Of a DNA stretch of 6,267 nucleotides, positions 1-6,148 are shown piece by piece. Below the pieces are notes generated by a model. It was given only the letters and a program-made list of their open reading frames with translations. It did no database searches and was not told the DNA's origin. Numbering within the stretch: the stretch's first letter is position 1; each line of letters opens with the position of its first letter. Source of the stretch: Anaerolineales bacterium (GTDB lineage Bacteria; Chloroflexota; Anaerolineae; Anaerolineales; DRMV01); contig WFUL01000276.1 in assembly GCA_015484985.1 (NCBI GenBank), positions 1 through 6,267 on the forward strand, written 5' to 3'. The translations under genes were made by a program, and so were the position numbers.

Positions 1-877
1 CTGTGACCCAAAAGCCCACCAGGCCGTAGCGCAGGAACCGGGCCATGAGGGCCACGGCGTCCTCCCCGGCGGGCAACACCGCGCGCAGGCCCACCCACAG
101 CAGCACCACGCCCACCAGGCCCAGCCCGGCCCGCAACACGCGGCGCCACCAGGCACCGGAGGCGGAAAAGCGGTTGTGCATCCACAGGGCCCCGGCCACC
201 AGGCCCAGCCACGCACCCCCGGTGCCTACCACGCCCTTCAGGCTCCAGGCTTCCGCCCAGGCCGGGGGTGTGGCGGCCATGCCGAAACTTCGGGCCATCA
301 CCGCCAGGGCGATCCACACCGCGCTCACGCCGGCCGCCGCGGCCAGCACGCGCCAGGGACCCGCCCGATGTACCCACGCCTTCAGGCGCGGCTCCCACAC
401 TAAGGCCACCGCCAGGGTCACCCCGCCCAGCAGCCATCCCACCAGGACGTCGGTCCAGAAATGCACGCCCAGGGCGATGCGGGAGAGCCCGATGAGCACC
501 ACCAGCAAGGCCGCGGCCGCGCGTCCCCTGCGGCCCAGAGGCCAGGCCAGGCGTCCCCACACCGCGGCGCTGAGTTGGGCATGGCCTGAAGGTACGCCGA
601 AGGAAGTGCCTTCGGCCAACCCCTGAACCGAGGGGAAGACCCAGAAGGGCCTGGGCTGGTGAAAGAGCAACTTCAGCGCGGCGTTCGCCTGCGCGGAGAA
701 CAACAGGAGGACGCCCGCGCGTAAGCCCAAAGGCGCGGAAAGGCACCAGTAGATAAGGGGGAAGGCCACCAGATAGAAGGTTTCTTCGCCCAGGAAGGTC
801 ACCGTCTTCCAGAACCCCGTCCATCCCATGACGGCCTGTTGAAACAGGGCCACCCATTGGGCATCCCAGGCCCACAT
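1..877 (-). CDS. PAP2-superfamily integral membrane phosphatase (3' end outside window)
   Basis: A reading frame of 292 codons runs from the ATG at 877 off the left edge without a stop. It shows all three motifs of the PAP2 (type 2 phosphatidic acid phosphatase) superfamily: K-x6-RP at residues 69-77, PSGH at 96-99 and SR-x5-H-x3-D at 132-143, with H99 and H139 as the expected catalytic histidines. The chain is very hydrophobic. I see likely membrane segments near 34-60, 120-131, 146-162, 176-194, 216-234, 248-265 and 276-292, so a helical region extends well past the catalytic core. Family members remove phosphate from lipid phosphates such as undecaprenyl pyrophosphate or phosphatidate in the membrane; the substrate cannot be told here. 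The start is fixed by a strong Shine-Dalgarno at 883-891. It lies 27 bases after the preceding membrane-protein gene, so the two are probably co-transcribed. Family is confident, role inferred. Confidence 0.9.
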   Translation of the reverse strand, partial: MWAWDAQWVALFQQAVMGWTGFWKTVTFLGEETFYLVAFPLIYWCLSAPLGLRAGVLLLFSAQANAALKLLFHQPRPFWVFPSVQGLAEGTSFGVPSGHAQLSAAVWGRLAWPLGRRGRAAAALLVVLIGLSRIALGVHFWTDVLVGWLLGGVTLAVALVWEPRLKAWVHRAGPWRVLAAAAGVSAVWIALAVMARSFGMAATPPAWAEAWSLKGVVGTGGAWLGLVAGALWMHNRFSASGAWWRRVLRAGLGLVGVVLLWVGLRAVLPAGEDAVALMARFLRYGLVGFWVT

Positions 878-882
878 CCCGA

Positions 883-891
883 CACCTCCTT
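883..891 (-). promoter_or_regulatory. Shine-Dalgarno of the PAP2 phosphatase gene
   Basis: On the minus strand the sequence AAGGAGGTG ends 5 bases before the ATG at 877, giving a near-perfect match to the 16S rRNA anti-Shine-Dalgarno. It sits in the 27-base gap after the upstream gene and is the reason for choosing this start over any alternative. Confidence 0.85.
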
Positions 892-904
892 AGGGGGTGC
901 ACGC

Positions 905-1363
905 TCAGGGAAGGTGCTCTTGGGGGGGCTCCGCCAGGCGATGCCACAGACGTCGCGGCAGGCTGGCCAGTTCCCGCACCAGGGCCCCTGTGCGATACGC
1001 CGCCACCAGCGGACGCGCGGCCCGGTCCGACCAGCGTCGGGCCTCGTATTTGGCGATGACCGCACGTCGCCGCCAGGGGCGGAACCACTGGGGAAGCCGT
1101 TGACGAACGTGCACCGTTGCCACAATCATGCCAACGGTCAGCAGCAACCAGGGAAAGGCCAGGGCCATCAACACCAGCAGCAACAGCACGGCCGCGGCCG
1201 CGCCTCCTTGCGCGATGCCTGCGTCCCCCCGGAACAGGGCTTGCAGGAACAGACCGGTCAGGGTCAGCCAGCCGGCCAGCAGCACCAGCACCAGGCCCAC
1301 CAGATAACCCCGCCAGGGTTTCGCGGCTTCAGGGAGCGGAGGCCACCAGGGAGAGCGTCTCAT
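905..1363 (-). CDS. Small two-helix membrane protein of unknown function, overlapping the end of dnaE
   Basis: I do not recognise this 152-residue protein. It has two strongly hydrophobic stretches, about residues 19-44 and 54-86, joined by a short loop. A long C-terminal tail (87-152) follows, with about fifteen arginines and several tryptophans. Basic residues at both ends predict a hairpin with N- and C-termini in the cytoplasm. No catalytic motif, signal peptide or cysteine pair is visible. The ATG at 1363 lies inside dnaE, giving a 35-base overlap in a different frame, and is preceded by a weak GGGGA Shine-Dalgarno 7 bases upstream (1371-1375), which suggests translation coupled to dnaE. 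A later GTG start near residue 22 would remove the overlap but cut into the first helix, so I prefer the ATG. The stop is 27 bases before the PAP2 phosphatase start. Position in the operon and hydrophobic design support a real gene; function is unknown. Confidence 0.72.
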   Translation of the reverse strand: MRRSPWWPPLPEAAKPWRGYLVGLVLVLLAGWLTLTGLFLQALFRGDAGIAQGGAAAAVLLLLVLMALAFPWLLLTVGMIVATVHVRQRLPQWFRPWRRRAVIAKYEARRWSDRAARPLVAAYRTGALVRELASLPRRLWHRLAEPPQEHLP

Positions 1364-4300
1364 ATTCCAGTCCCCAAATTTCGAGTTGTTCCAGCATCTC
1401 GGGGCAAATGTGGGTGGTATGGTCGGGGAAGTCGATAAGGTATTTGCCTTGGGGGAGTTCCAGCACCCAGGCGAACCGGTCCTGGCCGGGGAACTGGAGC
1501 AGCCACCGATGCAGGCGTTCCAGCCGGTGTTGGTCCTTCTGTGGGTCTCCCAGGGGGCGGATGTAGACCACCAGGCGACGCGGCGGCTCCTGCGATCGCG
1601 CTTCGTCGTATGCAGCGCGGGGTTCCGCGGCCTCCCGGCCCGTCGAGGCAGGCTGCGAAGGGGCCGGGGCCGTGGGCGTCGTTGGGACCGCCTCTGGCTG
1701 GGCCTTCGGGGCGGGTTCGTGTCCGTTACCGTTGCTCGGGGTCGGAGCGACTGGGGGCGGAGGCGCTGGCGCGGGTTCCTTGGCCGTTTCGTCCTTCTGT
1801 TCCGGCAACGCGGCCACCGATTCGGCCAGGGAGAGCAGGCGGTCCACCAGGACCCGAGGCGTCTGGCCCCCGCGCGGATCCACCTTGCCCTGCACCACTA
1901 CCAGAGCGCCCTCCTGACACAGCTCCTGATAGGTCTCCCAGGTGCGGGGGAACAGGGTCAGCCCCACCTGGCCCTGCAGGTCTTCCAGGGTGGCAAAGGC
2001 CATGAGGTGACCGTTGCGGGTCCGGCGGGTTTCCACCGAGGTAATCATGCCCGCCAGGATGACGGGGGTGTGGGGCGTCAGCTCCTCCAATTCACCGCTG
2101 AAGTGGGTGACCACCTGGTGGAGGCGGTCCAGATAGTGGTTGAGGGGGTTCTCTGAGAGGAAGAGGCCCGTGAGCTCCCGCTCCCAGGCCAGTTGCTCCC
2201 GTTCGGGCGTTGTGGTGGTGGTTGGGGGCAGGTGGAATTCCTGCATCTCCTGGGTGGAGGCCACGGTGCCGAAAAGGGAGAGCTGTCCCTTGGCTCGCAT
2301 CCGGTGGATGCGGTCGCTGGCGGAGAGCATGGCATCCAGCGCGGCCAGGAGCGCGCCCCGGTCGCCGAAGGCGTCCAGCGCGCCCACCTTGATGAGGCTC
2401 TCCAGAGACCGTTTGCCCACGTCCTTGCGCAGGTTGACCCGGCGCACGAAGTCTCCCAGGCTCTGGAAGGGGCCGTCCTGTTCCCGGGCCTGCAGGATGG
2501 CCTCCACCGCGTGCTCGCTGACGTGCTTCACCGCGCCCAGGCCGAAGCGAATGCCCTCCCGGGGCTCGCCTTCCCGCCCGTCCAGGGTTTCGATGGTGAA
2601 TTCCCAGAAACTCCGGTTGATGTCCGGGGGCAGCACGGGAATGCCCATGCGTTTGCAATCCGCGGCGTACAGGGCCACTTTATCCGCATCGTGCATGTAC
2701 ACGGTAAGGAGCGAGGTCATGTACTCCAGGGGGTAATGGGCCTTCAGGTAGGCCGTTTGCACGGCCATGACCGCGTACGTGGCCGCGTGGCTCTTGTTGA
2801 AGGCGTAGGAGGCGAAACCCTTCCATTCGTCGAAGATGTGCTCCGCGATCTCCTGGGGGATGCCCCGCTGGACCGCGCCTCGAATGAACTTCTCCCGGAA
2901 CTTCTCCACTTCCTTCTTCTTTTTCTTCGCGATGGCCCGGCGCAGGAAGTCGGCCTCCGGGCCGGTGAAGCCCGCGAGTTTCCGGGCCGCGAGCATGACC
3001 TGTTCCTGATACACGGGGATGCCGTAGGTTTCCCCGTAAATCTCCTCCAGGTCGGGGTGCAGATAGGTCACCTTCTCCTGGCCGTGCATGCGGCGGATGA
3101 AACTGTCGATGAACTGCATAGGACCGGGACGGTACAGGGCCACCGCGGCGATGATGTGCCGCAGTTCCCGGGGCTGCATCTTCATGAGCATCCGGGTGAA
3201 CCCCCGGCCCTCCACCTGGAACACGCCCGCGGTCTCTCCCCGGCTCAGCAGACGGTAGGCCTCGGGGTCGTCGGTGGGGATGGTCTCCAGGGTGTATTTC
3301 TTCCCATGGCGCTGTTCGATGAGTTCGCAGGTCCGCTGCATGACCGTCATGGTGGCCAGTCCCAGGCAGTCCACCTTGAGCAACCCCAGGTCCTCCAGGT
3401 CGCTCATCTCGAACTGGGTAACCACCTGGATGGGGGAGTCCTCGGACTCCTTGGAGGTGTTCCGGTGCAGGGGCAGGTATTCCGTCAGGGGCCGGGGGGT
3501 GATGACCACGCCCGCGGCATGGGTGCCCACGTTGCGGATGACCCCTTCCAGGACCTTGGCCGTGTCCAGGAGCCGCTGGTAGGTGGGGTTCTCCTTGCGG
3601 GCCTGTACCAGTTCGGGAATGGGCAGGGGGGGGTCATCCCGGTTGGGGTTGCCCTCCAGGCACTCTTTCAGGGTCACGGGCTTGCTGGGGATTTGGGGGA
3701 TGAGTTTGGCCAGGCGGTCCACATCGGGAAGGGGGATTTCCAGGATGCGGCCCACGTCCCGCACCGCAGCCCGGGCCTTCATGGTGCCGAAGGTGATGAT
3801 TTGGGCCACCTTGTCGGCCCCGTACTTTTCCTTGATGTACTCCAGCACCTCGTCCCGGCGGTGGTCGGGAAAGTCCAGGTCGATGTCCGGCATGGTCTGC
3901 CGGTCCGCGTTGAGGAAGCGCTCGAAGAGCAGGTCGTACTCCAGAGGGTCCACCATGGTGATGCCCAGGGCATAGGCCACGATGGAACCGCCGGCGGAGC
4001 CGCGCGCGTTGTTCCAGATGCCCCGTTCCCGGGCGAAGCGAGCCAGGTCCCACACGATGAGGAAATAGGTGTCAAAGCCCATGCGGTGGATGACGTCCAG
4101 TTCTTCCTCCATGCGCTGACGCACCTGAGGGTCGTCGGCCCGGGGACCGTAGCGCCAGCGCAGGCCTTCCTCTACCAGTCGGCGCAACATGCTCTGGGGT
4201 GTCTCCCCTGCGGGTACGGGGAAGTCGGGCAGGTGATAGACCGGCTTCTCCCCCGCCTTCTGCCGCAGACTGTTGAGGCCCAGGGTCACGTCCTGGGCCA

Positions 4301-5096
4301 TCTCCGCGATGAGCAGGGTGTTCTTCAAGGCTTCGGGCACTTCGCCGAAAAGCGCGGCCATCTCCTCGGGCGTGCGGAAGTAGTAGGTCTTCCCCATGCG
4401 CATGCGCTTGGGGTCCTGCAAGGACTTGCCCGTCTGGATGGCCAGGAGGATGTCGTGGCGGTCCGCGTCGCCGGGGTCCAGATAGTGGACGTCGTTGGTG
4501 GCCACCGGGCGGATGTCGTAGCGCCGGGCCCATTCCATGAGCACCCGGTTGACCTCATCCAGGTTTTCCACATCGTCGTGGTGTTGCAGTTCGATGAAGA
4601 ACCGTTCGCGACCAAAGAGGTCCAGGAACCAGCGCAGGCGTTCCTCGGCTTTTTCCAGCCGTCCTTCCTGGATGAGCCTGGGGATTTCGCCCGACATGCA
4701 GCCCGTGGTGGTGATGAGGCCCTCGTGGTGCTGGGCCAGCCATGCGTAGTCGATGCGGGGTTTCTGGTAGAAGCCCTCCAGCTGGGCCTTGGTGGCCAGG
4801 TGGAACAGGTTGCGCACGCCCTGGTCCGTGTGCGCCAGGAGGAGCAGGTGATAGATGGGCGCGTCCTTGGACCGCACCTGATGGTCCGGGGTGAAATAGG
4901 CCTCCATGCCCAGGATGGGCTGAATGCCCTCTTCCTTGGCCGCCCGATAGAAGGAGACCAGGCCGAAGAGCACGCCGTGGTCGGTGAGGGCCACCGCGGG
5001 CATGCCCATCTCCTTGGCCTTCTTCACCAGGTCCTTGACGTCGGGCAGGCCGTCGAGCAGGGAGTATCGGGAGTGGACGTGCAGATGGACGAACAT
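1329..5096 (-). CDS. dnaE: DNA polymerase III subunit alpha
   Basis: This 1255-residue protein is the replicative polymerase catalytic subunit. The N-terminal PHP domain (about 1-270) begins with HLHVHSRYSLLDG at 4-16 and keeps H6, H8, D15, H40, E65, H83, C133, D202 and H204. The C-family polymerase core (about 280-810) has PDIDLDF at 403-409 and the third catalytic aspartate at D576 in KVDCLGL. It also has the typical ALYRPGPM (653-660) and FASYAFNKSHAA (761-772) blocks. Helix-hairpin-helix-like sequence lies near 885-910, a beta-clamp motif QLSLFG at 938-943 and an OB fold at about 1010-1090. A Pro/Ala-rich linker (about 1091-1173) then leads to an extra domain at 1174-1255. E. coli DnaE is about 1160 residues, so the excess is C-terminal. 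The start has a Shine-Dalgarno at 5106-5116 and an extended -10 promoter. No frameshift or intein is seen. The 3' end overlaps the next gene by 35 bases. Confidence 0.98.
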   Translation of the reverse strand: MFVHLHVHSRYSLLDGLPDVKDLVKKAKEMGMPAVALTDHGVLFGLVSFYRAAKEEGIQPILGMEAYFTPDHQVRSKDAPIYHLLLLAHTDQGVRNLFHLATKAQLEGFYQKPRIDYAWLAQHHEGLITTTGCMSGEIPRLIQEGRLEKAEERLRWFLDLFGRERFFIELQHHDDVENLDEVNRVLMEWARRYDIRPVATNDVHYLDPGDADRHDILLAIQTGKSLQDPKRMRMGKTYYFRTPEEMAALFGEVPEALKNTLLIAEMAQDVTLGLNSLRQKAGEKPVYHLPDFPVPAGETPQSMLRRLVEEGLRWRYGPRADDPQVRQRMEEELDVIHRMGFDTYFLIVWDLARFARERGIWNNARGSAGGSIVAYALGITMVDPLEYDLLFERFLNADRQTMPDIDLDFPDHRRDEVLEYIKEKYGADKVAQIITFGTMKARAAVRDVGRILEIPLPDVDRLAKLIPQIPSKPVTLKECLEGNPNRDDPPLPIPELVQARKENPTYQRLLDTAKVLEGVIRNVGTHAAGVVITPRPLTEYLPLHRNTSKESEDSPIQVVTQFEMSDLEDLGLLKVDCLGLATMTVMQRTCELIEQRHGKKYTLETIPTDDPEAYRLLSRGETAGVFQVEGRGFTRMLMKMQPRELRHIIAAVALYRPGPMQFIDSFIRRMHGQEKVTYLHPDLEEIYGETYGIPVYQEQVMLAARKLAGFTGPEADFLRRAIAKKKKKEVEKFREKFIRGAVQRGIPQEIAEHIFDEWKGFASYAFNKSHAATYAVMAVQTAYLKAHYPLEYMTSLLTVYMHDADKVALYAADCKRMGIPVLPPDINRSFWEFTIETLDGREGEPREGIRFGLGAVKHVSEHAVEAILQAREQDGPFQSLGDFVRRVNLRKDVGKRSLESLIKVGALDAFGDRGALLAALDAMLSASDRIHRMRAKGQLSLFGTVASTQEMQEFHLPPTTTTTPEREQLAWERELTGLFLSENPLNHYLDRLHQVVTHFSGELEELTPHTPVILAGMITSVETRRTRNGHLMAFATLEDLQGQVGLTLFPRTWETYQELCQEGALVVVQGKVDPRGGQTPRVLVDRLLSLAESVAALPEQKDETAKEPAPAPPPPVAPTPSNGNGHEPAPKAQPEAVPTTPTAPAPSQPASTGREAAEPRAAYDEARSQEPPRRLVVYIRPLGDPQKDQHRLERLHRWLLQFPGQDRFAWVLELPQGKYLIDFPDHTTHICPEMLEQLEIWGLEYETLSLVASAP
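2268..2285 (-). other. Beta-clamp binding motif of DnaE (QLSLFG)
   Basis: Residues 938-943 of DnaE read QLSLFG, matching the QLxLF clamp-binding consensus. It lies between the helix-hairpin-helix region and the OB fold, where the internal clamp-binding motif of E. coli DnaE also sits. This is the predicted contact that tethers the polymerase to the sliding clamp. Confidence 0.85.
3870..3890 (-). other. DnaE polymerase catalytic motif PDIDLDF
   Basis: Residues 403-409 of DnaE form the C-family polymerase palm motif PDxDxDF, which supplies two of the three metal-binding aspartates. The third is D576 in the KVDCLGL block. Their presence shows that the polymerase active site is intact. Confidence 0.93.
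4482..5096 (-). other. DnaE PHP domain with complete metal-ligand set
   Basis: The first 205 residues hold all nine positions that form the tri-metal site of PHP domains with 3'-5' exonuclease activity: H6, H8, D15, H40, E65, H83, C133, D202, H204. The spacing between most of them equals that which I recall for mycobacterial DnaE1. E. coli DnaE has lost several of these and depends on a separate epsilon subunit. Activity is inferred from the residues alone. Confidence 0.8.
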
Positions 5097-5105
5097 GGAT
5101 GTTCA

Positions 5106-5116
5106 CCCCTCCTCCT
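5106..5116 (-). promoter_or_regulatory. Shine-Dalgarno of dnaE
   Basis: On the minus strand AGGAGGAGGGG stands 9 bases before the ATG at 5096. The purine-rich tract supports this start, which also puts the PHP histidine motif at the expected distance from the N-terminus. Confidence 0.75.
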
Positions 5117-5132
5117 GGGAGCGTCAAAGGGA

Positions 5133-5141
5133 AGTATACCA
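5133..5141 (-). promoter_or_regulatory. Predicted extended -10 promoter of dnaE
   Basis: Read on the minus strand this is TGGTATACT: a TATACT -10 box one base from TATAAT, with the TGn extension that can make up for a poor -35. No good -35 is visible 16-18 bases upstream. Transcription would start near 5126, leaving a leader of about 30 bases that contains the dnaE Shine-Dalgarno. Confidence 0.55.
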
Positions 5142-5169
5142 GGCGGTTTTCCTTAAAAGCCCAAACTGC

Positions 5170-5181
5170 GGAAACATTTCC
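5170..5181. repeat. Inverted repeat GGAAAcaTTTCC, candidate operator
   Basis: Two perfect 5-base arms (GGAAA / TTTCC) are separated by two bases. The repeat lies between the -10 box of the transporter operon and where its -35 would be, a place where a bound repressor would block RNA polymerase. It is too short to be a terminator. It does not clearly match a Zur or MntR box that I know, and arms this short can arise by chance in 131 bp. Confidence 0.35.
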
Positions 5182-5187
5182 TTGAGG

Positions 5188-5193
5188 TACAAT
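5188..5193 (+). promoter_or_regulatory. Predicted -10 box of the metal transporter operon
   Basis: TACAAT differs from the TATAAT consensus at one position. No convincing -35 is found at 16-18 bases upstream, which would fit a weak or regulated promoter. Transcription would start near 5200, giving a short leader of roughly 28 bases before the ATG at 5228. Confidence 0.45.
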
Positions 5194-5210
5194 GAAAAGC
5201 GTCAATTTTC
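5194..5210. repeat. Inverted repeat GAAAA-N7-TTTTC at the predicted transcription start
   Basis: Five-base arms flank seven bases, centred at 5202, directly over the predicted start of the transporter transcript. AT-rich arms of the form TGAAAA...TTTTC loosely recall Zur-type operators in high-GC bacteria, but the 7-base spacing and lack of further symmetry make this a weak candidate. Confidence 0.25.
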
Positions 5211-5213
5211 CTC

Positions 5214-5219
5214 AGGAGG
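5214..5219 (+). promoter_or_regulatory. Shine-Dalgarno that fixes the start of the metal-binding lipoprotein gene
   Basis: AGGAGG lies 8 bases before the ATG at 5228. An in-frame ATG exists at 5192, but it overlaps the predicted -10 box, has no Shine-Dalgarno, and would place a polar 12-residue leader in front of an otherwise typical lipoprotein signal peptide. The start at 5228 is therefore preferred. Confidence 0.85.
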
Positions 5220-5227
5220 AAGGGACC

Positions 5228-6142
5228 ATGAAACGGAGCCTCCTGCCCCTGGGATGGTTTTTCGTCCTTATAGGACTGGGCTTTTTGATGGGTTGTCAGA
5301 CGGGCGCGCCGGCAGCGCAGAAACAGAAGCTCAAGGTCGTGGTCAGCATCCCGCCTTTAGGGGACTTCGCCCGTTGGGTCGGGGGTGAGTGGGTTGAGGT
5401 GACGGTCCTGGTGGACCCCGGGAAATCGCCTCACACCTTTGAGCCTCTGCCGGAACACGTCAAAGCCCTGGCCGAGGCTGACGTCATCCTATTCAACGGA
5501 CGGGGCCTGGAGCCCTGGGCTTCGGACCTGCTGGCCTCCGCCAACCCCCAGGCCCGGGTGGTGTACATCGCCAACGAGCCCATCTTCCAGACCGCGCCCT
5601 ACCCGGGAAACGCGCATCTCTGGCTGGACGTGACCTGGGCCAAGGCTTATGTCTCGGTCATCCGTCAGGTCTTTGAAGAGGCCGATCCCCGGGCGCAACC
5701 TAAATCCCAGTTCTATGGAGGCGCGATAGAAGCCCGGCAAGCCCTGGACAGTTTGGAAGGAGAACTCAGGCGGATGCGGGATGCCATTCCCAAGGAGAAA
5801 CGGCGGGTCGCGGTGGCCCACGCGGCCTGGGAGCCCTTCCTGTCTCCTCTGGACTTCTATATGGTCCCCTTGTTGGAGGGCGCGGCCTATGAAGGGCATA
5901 CCCAGGAAGTGCCGCCGAAGACCATGGAGGAGTGGATGCGCCTGTTGACGAATGAGAACATCAAGGCCATTGTGGTGGAAATCCAGAACCCCATTCCCAC
6001 TTTGACCGCCTTGAGCCAGGATTTGGGCATCCCCCTGGCCCAGTTGGACCCCTTAGGGGGAATGCCGGGACGGGAGACCTATGCGGACATGATGCGGTAT
6101 AACATGCGCACTCTGGTGGAAGCCTTGCAGGAGGCGCGGTAG
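5228..6142 (+). CDS. znuA: Zinc/manganese ABC transporter substrate-binding lipoprotein (ZnuA/TroA family)
   Basis: This 304-residue protein is the extracellular metal-binding component of a cluster A-I (TroA/ZnuA) ABC importer. The signal peptide (MKR, then a hydrophobic core at about 8-20) ends in a lipobox, LMGC, with C23 as the lipidated residue, so the protein is anchored to the membrane. The mature part starts with KLKVVVSIPPLGDF (34-47), typical of the family. Likely metal ligands are H69 in SPHTFEP, H130 in NAHLWLD, H198 in VAHAAWEPF and D274 in QLDPLGG. Three His plus one Asp matches zinc-type members (TroA, AdcA) better than the His2-Glu-Asp set of manganese binders such as PsaA, so zinc is favoured. 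The His-rich loop of many ZnuA proteins is absent. The ATPase gene follows after 6 bases, in one operon. Family is confident; metal choice is inferred. Confidence 0.93.
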   Translation: MKRSLLPLGWFFVLIGLGFLMGCQTGAPAAQKQKLKVVVSIPPLGDFARWVGGEWVEVTVLVDPGKSPHTFEPLPEHVKALAEADVILFNGRGLEPWASDLLASANPQARVVYIANEPIFQTAPYPGNAHLWLDVTWAKAYVSVIRQVFEEADPRAQPKSQFYGGAIEARQALDSLEGELRRMRDAIPKEKRRVAVAHAAWEPFLSPLDFYMVPLLEGAAYEGHTQEVPPKTMEEWMRLLTNENIKAIVVEIQNPIPTLTALSQDLGIPLAQLDPLGGMPGRETYADMMRYNMRTLVEALQEAR

Positions 6143-6148
6143 GACGGC

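Noticed and set aside
45..626. A 193-codon plus-strand frame.
   Set aside because: It is antisense to the PAP2 phosphatase, which has all family motifs; the product is rich in Pro, Ala, Arg and Thr with no recognisable features.
799..1125. A 108-codon minus-strand frame spanning the two membrane-protein genes.
   Set aside because: It overlaps the 3' half of the two-helix protein gene and the start of the PAP2 gene in another frame, has no good Shine-Dalgarno and looks like a frame shadow.
1188..1203. GC-rich palindromic sequence (gcggccgcggccgc-like) as a possible terminator or regulatory hairpin.
   Set aside because: It encodes an alanine run inside the small membrane protein, is not followed by a U tract, and similar GCGGCCGC words occur elsewhere in the window as codon-bias products.
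2911..2931. A lysine run in DnaE (residues 724-728) as a possible programmed slippage site.
   Set aside because: On the coding strand the longest A run is five, interrupted by G on both sides. There is no nearby stop in the shifted frame that I could tie to a product, and a Lys-rich stretch is normal at this place in DnaE.
2193..5156. A 987-codon open frame on the plus strand, opposite dnaE.
   Set aside because: It lies wholly antisense to an unmistakable dnaE, its product is a His/Gly/Val/Leu-rich sequence without motifs, and long antisense frames are common opposite GC-rich genes with strong codon bias.
5121..5205. GCGTCAA occurring at both 5121-5127 and 5199-5205, near the two predicted transcription starts.
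   Set aside because: A single 7-base match within 131 bp is roughly as likely as not by chance, and the flanking bases do not agree.
5192..5227. A 12-residue N-terminal extension of the metal-binding lipoprotein from the ATG at 5192.
   Set aside because: That ATG overlaps the likely -10 box, lacks a Shine-Dalgarno, and would spoil the signal peptide; the ATG at 5228 has AGGAGG at ideal distance.
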